Of a DNA stretch of 50,372 bases, positions 14,321-21,156 are shown in pieces. The notes beneath the pieces were generated by a model that saw only the letters and a program-made list of their open reading frames with translations, ran no database searches and was not told where the DNA came from. How positions within the stretch are numbered: position 1 is the stretch's first letter; each line of letters begins with the position of its first letter. This stretch comes from a virus: positions 1-50,372 of the IMG/VR virus record IMGVR_UViG_3300027759_000126. One strand, written 5' to 3'. The translations under genes were made by a program, and so were the position numbers.

Positions 14321-15046
14321 ATGGCAAAATTTATTTCTATTCCAACTTCAGCCGTTGGACAACCCACGATCGTTTTTAATACGGATAACATCGCTACAGC
14401 GATTCCACCTGCAAGTACAGTATATACATCTGCAGCTGGCGCTACTAGTAGTAGTACTACTATCACTGTTGGTTCTACAACTAACTTGGTAGTTGGTATG
14501 TCTCTTGCTATAACAGCTGGCGTAGGTACTTTTGCTGCAGGAACAACAGTTACTAGTATTACTAACAGTACAACTTTTGTGGTTTCAACTGCTCCAACAG
14601 TTGCTCTTTCTGGTGGTGCTACTGTAGTTACTGGTATTGCTGCTTTTGCATCTTTAATATCTCAAGGTAAAACATTTAGATTGGTTTTTGGTGGTTCAAC
14701 TACCGCTATTCAAAATACAAATGCTATTGCTGGAACTAATGTAATAAACAACTCAATTACAAGTGCATCACCAGGTCCTGTAGTTTCAATACCAAACTTT
14801 AATGCAATTACATTAACATCAGGTTCTGGTAGTGGTACTTCAATTACAGTTGCTAGTACTTCAGGTTTAGTTGCTGGTATGGTTGTTACTGTGACAAGTG
14901 GAACAGGTGCTTTTGCAATTAATACCACTGTTAGTTCTATTACTAGTGCTACTGTATTTGTAGTATCAACTGCTCCAACAACTGCTTTATCAGCAGCAAA
15001 TATTTCTGCAGCTGTTCTTGTTGTAAACGATATCGCAGTAGGTTAA
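14321..15046 (+). CDS. Decoration-type virion protein carrying two inserted VGM modules
   Basis: 241 residues. It starts MAKFISIPTS with PTIVFNTDNI, like the 91-residue protein encoded just downstream (MAKYISIPV, SITFNTDLV). Two Gly/Thr/Val modules interrupt the shared core: one at nt 14438-14630 (LVVGMSLAI, GTTVTSIT, FVVSTAPT) and one at 14806-15010 (LVAGMVVTV, TTVSSIT, FVVSTAPT). The core resumes with GKTFRLVFGGSTTAIQNTNA between them. High copy is plausible from its position and composition; capsid decoration is inference. Confidence 0.65.
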   Translation: MAKFISIPTSAVGQPTIVFNTDNIATAIPPASTVYTSAAGATSSSTTITVGSTTNLVVGMSLAITAGVGTFAAGTTVTSITNSTTFVVSTAPTVALSGGATVVTGIAAFASLISQGKTFRLVFGGSTTAIQNTNAIAGTNVINNSITSASPGPVVSIPNFNAITLTSGSGSGTSITVASTSGLVAGMVVTVTSGTGAFAINTTVSSITSATVFVVSTAPTTALSAANISAAVLVVNDIAVG

Positions 15047-15077
15047 TAATTAATATAAAAATAAAAAAATAAAAAAA

Positions 15078-15353
15078 ATGGCAAAATACATATCAATTCC
15101 AGTTTCATCTGTTACAGGTGTACCAAGTATCACTTTCAACACTGATTTAGTAACATCTGTAGTATATACTGGAACAACAACTTTCGTTGTGTGGGCTTTT
15201 GGAAAAAGTTACACTTTTACTACTAGTGCTGCTGGAGCATCAACATTTGTTGCGGCTATAAACACAGCAATACTTGCTCAAAATGGACCTATTCTAGTAC
15301 CTGTTATTATATCAACAAGTGCTACAGTTAGTGCTCTTCCGGTTGTAGCATAG
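15078..15353 (+). CDS. Decoration-type virion protein, module-free paralogue
   Basis: 91 residues, Thr/Ser/Val/Ala rich, beta-type. The N-terminal 25 residues align with the preceding protein (ISIP, FNTD blocks), and GKSYTFTTSAAG resembles its GKTFRLVFGG part. It carries no VGM module and so shows what the ancestral core may look like. Long A-rich leader, no Shine-Dalgarno motif. Likely a small structural protein. Confidence 0.65.
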   Translation: MAKYISIPVSSVTGVPSITFNTDLVTSVVYTGTTTFVVWAFGKSYTFTTSAAGASTFVAAINTAILAQNGPILVPVIISTSATVSALPVVA

Positions 15354-15366
15354 TAAATGTTAAACA

Positions 15367-15564
15367 ATGGAATCAAATAGAAGTAAAGGATTAGGTGATA
15401 CTATAGAACATGTAACTAAAATTACAGGTATAAAAAAAGTAGTGAACAAAGTATCTGAAGTTTTAGATGTTCCGTGTGGATGTGAAGAAAGAAAACAAGT
15501 ACTAAATAATATGTTTCCATATAGAGACACTAAGACTTTTGTACTAGGTAAGAAGAATAATTAA
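15367..15564 (+). CDS. Small CGC-motif phage protein
   Basis: 65 residues. GLGDTIEHVTKITGIKKVV, then PCGCEERKQVLNNMFPY, is a pattern I recognise from many aquatic phage genomes, always next to structural genes and without known function. The CGC pair could bind metal or form a disulphide. Helical N-terminal half. Real by family resemblance and by tight spacing. Confidence 0.7.
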   Translation: MESNRSKGLGDTIEHVTKITGIKKVVNKVSEVLDVPCGCEERKQVLNNMFPYRDTKTFVLGKKNN

Positions 15565-15575
15565 AAAGTACTATA

Positions 15576-15905
15576 ATGGCATTCAAAATGATGAATCCTC
15601 CATATTTTATGGATAACACACCGATATATAGTACAGATATGGATAATAATATACTAGGAATGGCCCAGTCAAATGGGTCAATTCTAGTAAATAAAAACGT
15701 ATCTCCATTAGAGTTAAAGAAAAGTAAGACTATAGAACACGAGATGGTTCATATAGACCAGATGAAACGCGGTGATTTAGATTATACTGACACACATGTT
15801 ATCTGGAAAGGTAAGAAGTATCCACGTTCTAAAATGAATGAAGGTGCTAAGAATCTACCTTGGGAGAAAGAAGCATATACTAAACAGAATAGAAAAACTA
15901 AATAG
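15576..15905 (+). CDS. Small zinc-metallopeptidase-like protein
   Basis: 109 residues. HEMVH at 55-59 is a canonical HExxH zinc site (His55, Glu56, His59). A later glutamate in PWEKEAY (Glu97 or Glu99) is a good third ligand, as in gluzincins. The segment around DQMKRGDLDY and the closing NLPWEKEAY are conserved in a phage family I have seen. Possible roles are maturation of virion proteins or cleavage of a host factor. SPLELKK near 43 is another instance of the SP motif. No signal peptide. Confidence 0.75.
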   Translation: MAFKMMNPPYFMDNTPIYSTDMDNNILGMAQSNGSILVNKNVSPLELKKSKTIEHEMVHIDQMKRGDLDYTDTHVIWKGKKYPRSKMNEGAKNLPWEKEAYTKQNRKTK

Positions 15906-15955
15906 TACTCAATACATGTAATAATAGTATTATATAAATCTAATATTATTTAATC

Positions 15956-16315
15956 ATGAAAAAAGTATTTTTTATTGCAACTAGTTTGTTTTTTAGTTTA
16001 AGTGTTTTATCTCAAGAAAAATTAAACACAGACGACTTAATTGGATATTGGAAACCTGATAAACAATCAACTAAATTATTTTTCTGGAAAGATATTCATA
16101 ATATTCTTCAAACACAAGAGATAAGTGAAATATCTGGTGATGAATTAAAAGTAATATCTATAAAGATAAATAAAACAAACATATTAATAAAAACTATGTT
16201 TTTAAAAAATAAATGGATAGTTGAAAGTAAATATGTTTTAATTAACAAAAATACCATTAAATGCACTGTCACTGGTGATGGTAATGATAAAATAATATAT
16301 ACAAAAATAAAATAA
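15956..16315 (+). CDS. Secreted lipocalin-like moron protein
   Basis: 119 residues. A clear Sec signal peptide, MKKVFFIATSLFFSLSVLSQ, with likely cleavage after Ser-18 or Gln-20 (no lipobox cysteine). The mature part begins DDLIGYWKPDK and is beta-rich with many Ile/Lys/Asn residues, reminiscent of Bacteroidota lipocalin-like proteins that begin with a GxW motif. It is flanked by short gaps of about 50 and 15 nt and looks unrelated to the virion genes around it, so it is probably a host-derived cargo gene acting in the periplasm. Confidence 0.6.
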   Translation: MKKVFFIATSLFFSLSVLSQEKLNTDDLIGYWKPDKQSTKLFFWKDIHNILQTQEISEISGDELKVISIKINKTNILIKTMFLKNKWIVESKYVLINKNTIKCTVTGDGNDKIIYTKIK

Positions 16316-16330
16316 CTTAAAATAAAAAAA

Positions 16331-16636
16331 ATGGCATACACTCAAAACCCAGGAAGATCTCCATTACTAAAGACAGGAAATGGAATACCTAGTGCATTAT
16401 TACAACAAACTAAACCTGACTTTACTGGTTCTACAGATAGAAGAGGTCTTAATCCAAATACAGATTTACTTAAAGTAGCTAAACATTATGGATCAAAAGT
16501 TGTTTCAAAAGTTAAAGATGTAGCTTCTAAAACAGGTGAATATTTATCTGACTTAGCTGAAGGAAAAAAAGGAAACACTGAATCTGGAACTGCTTCGAGT
16601 ATGAGAGAGAAGAATATCGTAAAAAAGAAAAAATAA
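16331..16636 (+). CDS. Small basic protein with GRSPLLKT motif
   Basis: 101 residues, polar and basic. The start MAYTQNPGRSPLLKTGNG carries the recurrent SP motif; a helix follows (LLKVAKHYGSKVVSKVKDVA), then a Lys-rich tail (NIVKKKK). No membrane span. Probably another virion-associated or assembly protein of the same class as the 3762 and 13312 products. Confidence 0.6.
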   Translation: MAYTQNPGRSPLLKTGNGIPSALLQQTKPDFTGSTDRRGLNPNTDLLKVAKHYGSKVVSKVKDVASKTGEYLSDLAEGKKGNTESGTASSMREKNIVKKKK

Positions 16637-16642
16637 AATGTT

Positions 16643-17005
16643 ATGACAACAGAAGAAATCGCAGGAAAACTTGCTTATTTTCATGAGCAAATTCACATGA
16701 TACATTGGGAGACCAGAAGTTTTGCAGAACATAAAGCAACTGGAGGATTCTATGAATTCTTACAAGACTTTAAAGATGATGTAGTTGAGAAACTAATGGG
16801 TTACACTAGTAAGAGAATTAAAGGTTTAAAAATTGAACCTATAGTTGCAAATGCAGACTCAATGAAAATTGCTGATGAAATAATGAATTTTTCTAACGAT
16901 TTAGAATCTTATGGAGATTCTGCAGGATATGGAGACATTTGCAATATGGCTCAATCACTGTCAGGAGAAACCGCTAAGATTAAATATCTTTTAACATTGT
17001 CATAA
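16643..17005 (+). CDS. Dps/ferritin-like phage protein (DUF5856 type)
   Basis: 120 residues, all helical. HMIHWETRSFAEHKATGGFY followed by DFKDDVVEKLMG reproduces the Dps ferroxidase arrangement: His21-Trp22, His30, Asp45 and Glu49 (the His-x14-Asp-x3-Glu part has exactly Dps spacing; the first interval is a few residues shorter). I know this family from cyanophages as DUF5856. Possible roles include iron or peroxide handling during infection, or a structural use of the four-helix fold. It is shorter than Dps (about 160 residues), so the last helix may be truncated. Confidence 0.7.
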   Translation: MTTEEIAGKLAYFHEQIHMIHWETRSFAEHKATGGFYEFLQDFKDDVVEKLMGYTSKRIKGLKIEPIVANADSMKIADEIMNFSNDLESYGDSAGYGDICNMAQSLSGETAKIKYLLTLS

Positions 17006-17024
17006 ATAAATAAAAAAATAAATT

Positions 17025-17543
17025 ATGGGTCAATTTGGAAATCAACCAGACTTTGCTAGTATAGTAGAAACAGTAGCATCAGTTGGTAGTGATATTAATT
17101 TTACTTCAACACCTAAAGCTGTTTTTATAGGTGCCGTAACTCAAGTTACTGGTAATTCTTTAAATGTAATACCTGCTGGTAATACTGTATATAATAAAGC
17201 TATTACATTAACAGGTGGTGCAGGTGCGTCAGGACAAGCAACTGTAACTGTTGCAAGTACAACTGGTTTAGTCGCTGGAATGGGTGTTACCGTTACTAGT
17301 GGAACAGGTGCTTTTACAACTGGCACTACAGTATCTAGTATAACTAATGCAACGCAGTTTGTTGTTTCTGCAAACGTAGCAACTACTTTAGTTGGAGCAA
17401 CTATTGCGACAACTGATAAAATAGTAACAACACCTGTACTTCTTACTGGTTTACAATCTGGTACTTTTTTACCAATAATGATAACTGGTATCGTGGCTTC
17501 AGGAACAACAGTTCCAGCTGCTAGTATACTTTTATATAGATAA
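17025..17543 (+). CDS. Virion protein with one inserted VGM module
   Basis: 172 residues. The start MGQFGNQPDFASIV and the end LLTGLQSGTFLPIMITGI form a small protein I recall from environmental phages, interrupted here by a module at nt 17199-17405 (VTVASTTGLVAGM, GTTVSSIT, QFVVS). The module shares the 18-nt stretch AGTGGAACAGGTGCTTTT with the second module of the 14321 gene. Likely a decoration or minor head protein; function inferred only from context. Confidence 0.65.
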   Translation: MGQFGNQPDFASIVETVASVGSDINFTSTPKAVFIGAVTQVTGNSLNVIPAGNTVYNKAITLTGGAGASGQATVTVASTTGLVAGMGVTVTSGTGAFTTGTTVSSITNATQFVVSANVATTLVGATIATTDKIVTTPVLLTGLQSGTFLPIMITGIVASGTTVPAASILLYR

Positions 17544-17603
17544 ATAGTAGAATTTCACTTATTCAAGTGATTAAATAGTTATAACAATTAAATTAAATTA
17601 AAA

Positions 17604-17876
17604 ATGGCAACAGAAGTTAAAAAGATTACAGAAGAACAATTGCAAACTATCAGAACACAACAAAAAGATTTATCTACTATTCTAACTAATATTGGAATTT
17701 TAGAAAGTCAAAAACATAGTTCTTTACATCAGTTAGCTGAATTAAATAAAACTATTGAAGAGTCAAAGGTTGAATTGCAAAAAGAGTATGGTGATGTTAA
17801 TATAAACTTAGAAGACGGATCTTATTCTACTAATGAAGAAAAAGATATTGTTGAAGAAGTTGAAATTGAAGAATAA
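17604..17876 (+). CDS. Small coiled-coil protein
   Basis: 90 residues. Residues about 8-60 form a strong heptad coiled coil (LQTIRTQQKDLSTILTNIG, LHQLAELNKTIEESKVELQ) and the tail is very acidic (EEKDIVEEVEIEE). Such proteins are common next to terminase genes of aquatic phages; the role is unknown. It follows a 60-nt gap that holds a short hairpin (TCACTT, ATTC, AAGTGA at 17556-17571) and an AAGTGAT motif. Confidence 0.65.
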   Translation: MATEVKKITEEQLQTIRTQQKDLSTILTNIGILESQKHSSLHQLAELNKTIEESKVELQKEYGDVNINLEDGSYSTNEEKDIVEEVEIEE

Positions 17877-17878
17877 CA

Positions 17879-18106
17879 ATGGATTCTCTAATTAGAAAAA
17901 TAAGTATAGGTTCTGACTACAAGAATGAAGCAATGCACTATTCAGTTGGTCAATCCGTTTATGGAGGACATGAGATAAGTTGTATATTGCAAGATAGTAC
18001 AGATCTTTCTTATTTTATCTATATAAAAAAGGGTGAAGAAGTTATGCCTTGGAAGAAATTTAATTCCAATATGGCAATATCTGTAGAATATGATTTGGAA
18101 TACTAA
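17879..18106 (+). CDS. Hypothetical 75-aa protein
   Basis: 75 residues, mixed alpha/beta, with YSVGQSVYGGHEISCIL and FIYIKKGEEVMPWKKF blocks that look like a small beta-barrel. Family known to me only as an unannotated aquatic-phage protein. Its stop (TAATG) overlaps the start of the GroES-like gene by one base. Confidence 0.65.
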   Translation: MDSLIRKISIGSDYKNEAMHYSVGQSVYGGHEISCILQDSTDLSYFIYIKKGEEVMPWKKFNSNMAISVEYDLEY

Positions 18107-18723
18107 TGAGAAGTGTATTTAACTTTATCGTAAAACCAGTAGGTAATAGATACGATAACAAAGTTAATGTTGATGGTAAAGAACTGATACTAAATACTAG
18201 AATAGAAAATTTTAAATCTGTGAATAACTTAGCGGAGGTTGTATCGATCCCGCTAGCTTATTCTACTGATATAAAAGTTGGCGACTTGGTTATTATACAT
18301 CATAATGTTTTTAGAAGATTTTATGATATTAGAGGTAATCAAAAAAATAGTAGATCACACTTTATTGAAGACATGTACTTTTGCGACTTAGACCAGGTTT
18401 ATTTATATAAAAATAAAGATAAATGGAAATCATTTGGTGACAGATGTTTTATTAAACCATTAAAGAATACAGACTATCTAAAGTTAGATAAAGAACAGAA
18501 ACTTATTGGTATACTAAAATACGGTAATAGTTCTTTAGAAACGCTTAAAATAAGCGAGGGAGACTTGGTTGGTTATACTCCGTATGGAGAATTTGAATTT
18601 ATAGTTGAAGGACAGAGACTATATTGTATGAAATCTAATGATATTGTAATTAAATATGAATGTAAAGGAAACGAAGCAGAATATAATCCTAGCTGGACAC
18701 AAAGCAGTACTAGAACTAATTAA
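18106..18723 (+). CDS. Tandem GroES-fold protein (double co-chaperonin-like)
   Basis: 205 residues that read as two GroES-type beta-barrels. Barrel one, about 5-101: FIVKPVGNR, a candidate mobile loop KELILNT at 25-31, AEVVSIP, then KVGDLVIIHHNVF. Barrel two, about 112-184: FIKPLK, GDLVGYTPYGEFEFIVEG, ending MKSNDIVIKYE, which parallels the E. coli GroES stretch from VGD to ESDI. The second barrel lacks an obvious mobile loop. It sits directly before the terminase genes, and a separate groEL-groES pair lies 6 kb upstream. It may be a capsid-specific co-chaperonin in the manner of T4 gp31. Assigned by pattern comparison only. Confidence 0.65.
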   Translation: MRSVFNFIVKPVGNRYDNKVNVDGKELILNTRIENFKSVNNLAEVVSIPLAYSTDIKVGDLVIIHHNVFRRFYDIRGNQKNSRSHFIEDMYFCDLDQVYLYKNKDKWKSFGDRCFIKPLKNTDYLKLDKEQKLIGILKYGNSSLETLKISEGDLVGYTPYGEFEFIVEGQRLYCMKSNDIVIKYECKGNEAEYNPSWTQSSTRTN

Positions 18724-18931
18724 AGTAGCTGAAGAAGCTATATTAGATAATGGTGATGACGATTTATCTGCTGACAAATTAAAGAATGCTGCTGCTACTA
18801 AAAAACTAGCAATATTTGATGCATTTGAAATTCTTTCTAGAATAGAAGAAGAAGAGAAGATGTTGAATGATAGTGAAAGAGAAGTTAGTAATAAGGTATT
18901 TAAAGGTTTTGCAGAAGGGAGATCAAAATAA
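18656..18931 (+). CDS. Candidate terminase small subunit
   Basis: 91 residues, helical and acidic. KQNIILAGHKAVLELIKVAEEAI and DLSADKLKNAAATKKLAIFDAFEIL match a small family that lies directly before terL in related phages. The start overlaps the previous gene by 68 nt in a different frame, unusually long; the similarity begins right after this ATG, so the start is kept. The stop overlaps the terL start by one base. DNA-recognition function is inferred from position. Confidence 0.6.
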   Translation: MNVKETKQNIILAGHKAVLELIKVAEEAILDNGDDDLSADKLKNAAATKKLAIFDAFEILSRIEEEEKMLNDSEREVSNKVFKGFAEGRSK

Positions 18932-21156
18932 TGTATGAGCAATCACTTTATAAAGTAGTATCAGATTATATAAAACCAAGTGTTATAAAACAATATAACC
19001 GTCTTAACAAATGGAAATATGGGTATAATAAAGACCATGATATGGTTATTATTAGTAAGACTGGAAAGATTGGTGAAATATATGAAATCCAAAATCTAAG
19101 AATAGCATTACCATTAGTCGAAGATTCTTATTCGAGATCTAAGATAAAAGAAGAACAGTACTGGGAGCAAATGGTTTATCCTAAAGAAATAAGTAAGATA
19201 AAAAATACTTTTGATTGGAATAAACAACCAGATGTTTTTAAAGAAAAATGGTACGATTACATAGACAACGAGTTTAAATATAGAGATGAAGGTTTATTCT
19301 TTTATAATAATGGTAAACCAACATATATAACAGGTACACACTACATGTATCTTCAATGGAGTAAGATTGACGTAGGTGCACCTGATTTTAGGGAATCAAA
19401 CAGATTATTCTTTTTATTTTGGGAAGCATGTAAGGCAGATCCTAGATGTTATGGAATGTGTTATTTAAAAAATAGACGTTCTGGATTTTCATTTATGTCT
19501 TCTTCTGAATTAGTAAATATAGCAACTATGTCAAGTGACTCTAGGTTTGGTATATTATCAAAATCTGGAGCAGATGCTAAGAAGATGTTTACTGACAAAG
19601 TAGTTCCAATATCTATAAATTATCCTTTCTTTTTTAAACCTATCCAAGATGGTATGGATAGACCTAAAACAGAATTAGCTTATAGAATACCAGCATCTAA
19701 ACTTACTAGACGTAAATTAGATTCTAATGAGAAGTTAGAAGAGTTAGATGGATTAGATACAACAATTGACTGGAAGAATACTGGAGATAATAGTTATGAT
19801 GGTGAAAAATTAAAACTATTAGTACATGATGAAAGTGGTAAATGGGAAAGACCAGATAATATATTAAATAACTGGAGAGTTACTAAAACAACACTTAGAT
19901 TAGGTAGTAAGGTTATTGGCAAGTGTATGATGGGTTCAACATCAAATGCTTTAGATAAAGGTGGTGAAAACTTTAAGAAACTTTATGAAAATTCAGATGT
20001 TACGAAAAGAAACCGCAACGGACAGACTAGTTCAGGATTATATAGTTTGTTTATACCTATGGAATGGTCGTTCGAGGGATTCATTGATACTTATGGAGTA
20101 CCTGTATTCGATACTCCGTTAAAACCAGTTAGAGGTGTAGATGGTAATGAAATAGATTTAGGTGTTATAGAACATTGGCAAAACGAAGTAGATGGTTTAA
20201 AGTCAGATCAAGACAGTTTAAATGAATATTACAGACAGTTTCCAAGAACAGAACAACACGCATTTAGAGATGAATCAAAACAATCTTTATTTAATCTTAC
20301 TAAGATATACGAACAGATAGATTATAATGAAGATTTAAGACATACAAGTAATTTAACTCAAGGTAGTTTTGCTTGGGAGAATGGAATACAAGATACTAAA
20401 GTTGTATTCTATCCAAATAAAAATGGTAGGTTTTTAGTTTCATGGGTTCCACCTTATCATTTACAAAATAATATTATTGTAAAGAACGGTATAAAATATC
20501 CAGGTAACGAACAATGTGGAGCATTTGGATGTGACCCGTATGATATATCTGGCACGGTAGATGGTAAAGGATCTAACGGAGCCTTAAGTGGACTAACAAA
20601 GTTTTCTATGGAAGACGTACCACCCAATTGTTTCTTTTTAGAATATATTGCTAGACCACAGACGGCAGAGATATTTTTTGAAGAAGTTTTAATGGCATGT
20701 ATATTTTATGGTATGCCTATATTAGCAGAAAATAATAAACCTAGATTACTTTTTCATTTTAAAAGAAGAGGTTATAGAGGTTATTCAATGAATAGACCGG
20801 ATAAGATTTGGAATAATCTATCCATTACAGAAAGAGATATTGGTGGAATACCAAATTCAAGTGAAGACATAAAACAAGCACACGCATCAGCTATAGAATC
20901 TTACATAGAAGAATACGTTGGAATAACTGAGACTGGATACGGTAATATGTATTTCAACAAGACATTAAATGACTGGGCTAGATTTAATGTTAATGATAGA
21001 ACTAAGTTTGATGCTTCTATTAGTTCTGGTTTAGCTATCATGGCTTGTAACAAGAATCGTTATTCACCTTCTACTACTATAGTTAGAAAAAACCATGTCT
21101 TAGGTATAAAAAAATACGACAATACAGGTTCTTCATCAAAAATATATAATAAATGA
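18931..21156 (+). CDS. terL: Terminase large subunit
   Basis: 741 residues. The ATPase part has an atypical Walker A region (NRRSGFSF at 181-188, with Phe where Lys is usual), Walker B plus catalytic carboxylate LLVHDE (Asp300, Glu301), and a coupling motif MGSTSN at 334-339. The nuclease part shows the acidic residues expected of an RNase H fold: Asp535 in FGCDPYD, Glu600 in LAENN and Asp694 in TKFDASI. Role: ATP-driven packaging and cutting of concatemeric DNA at the portal. It overlaps the portal gene by 4 nt (ATGA). Length is on the long side for TerL, as in crAss-like phages. Confidence 0.9.
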   Translation: MYEQSLYKVVSDYIKPSVIKQYNRLNKWKYGYNKDHDMVIISKTGKIGEIYEIQNLRIALPLVEDSYSRSKIKEEQYWEQMVYPKEISKIKNTFDWNKQPDVFKEKWYDYIDNEFKYRDEGLFFYNNGKPTYITGTHYMYLQWSKIDVGAPDFRESNRLFFLFWEACKADPRCYGMCYLKNRRSGFSFMSSSELVNIATMSSDSRFGILSKSGADAKKMFTDKVVPISINYPFFFKPIQDGMDRPKTELAYRIPASKLTRRKLDSNEKLEELDGLDTTIDWKNTGDNSYDGEKLKLLVHDESGKWERPDNILNNWRVTKTTLRLGSKVIGKCMMGSTSNALDKGGENFKKLYENSDVTKRNRNGQTSSGLYSLFIPMEWSFEGFIDTYGVPVFDTPLKPVRGVDGNEIDLGVIEHWQNEVDGLKSDQDSLNEYYRQFPRTEQHAFRDESKQSLFNLTKIYEQIDYNEDLRHTSNLTQGSFAWENGIQDTKVVFYPNKNGRFLVSWVPPYHLQNNIIVKNGIKYPGNEQCGAFGCDPYDISGTVDGKGSNGALSGLTKFSMEDVPPNCFFLEYIARPQTAEIFFEEVLMACIFYGMPILAENNKPRLLFHFKRRGYRGYSMNRPDKIWNNLSITERDIGGIPNSSEDIKQAHASAIESYIEEYVGITETGYGNMYFNKTLNDWARFNVNDRTKFDASISSGLAIMACNKNRYSPSTTIVRKNHVLGIKKYDNTGSSSKIYNK

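Noticed and set aside
5410-17543. Diversity-generating retroelement as the cause of the repeated modules
   Set aside because: No reverse transcriptase or template repeat is visible, and differences among modules are not confined to adenine positions.
17556-17571. Hairpin TCACTT-ATTC-AAGTGA as a terminator
   Set aside because: The stem is AT-rich, only 6 bp long and lacks a following T-run. Kept only as a remark under the neighbouring gene.
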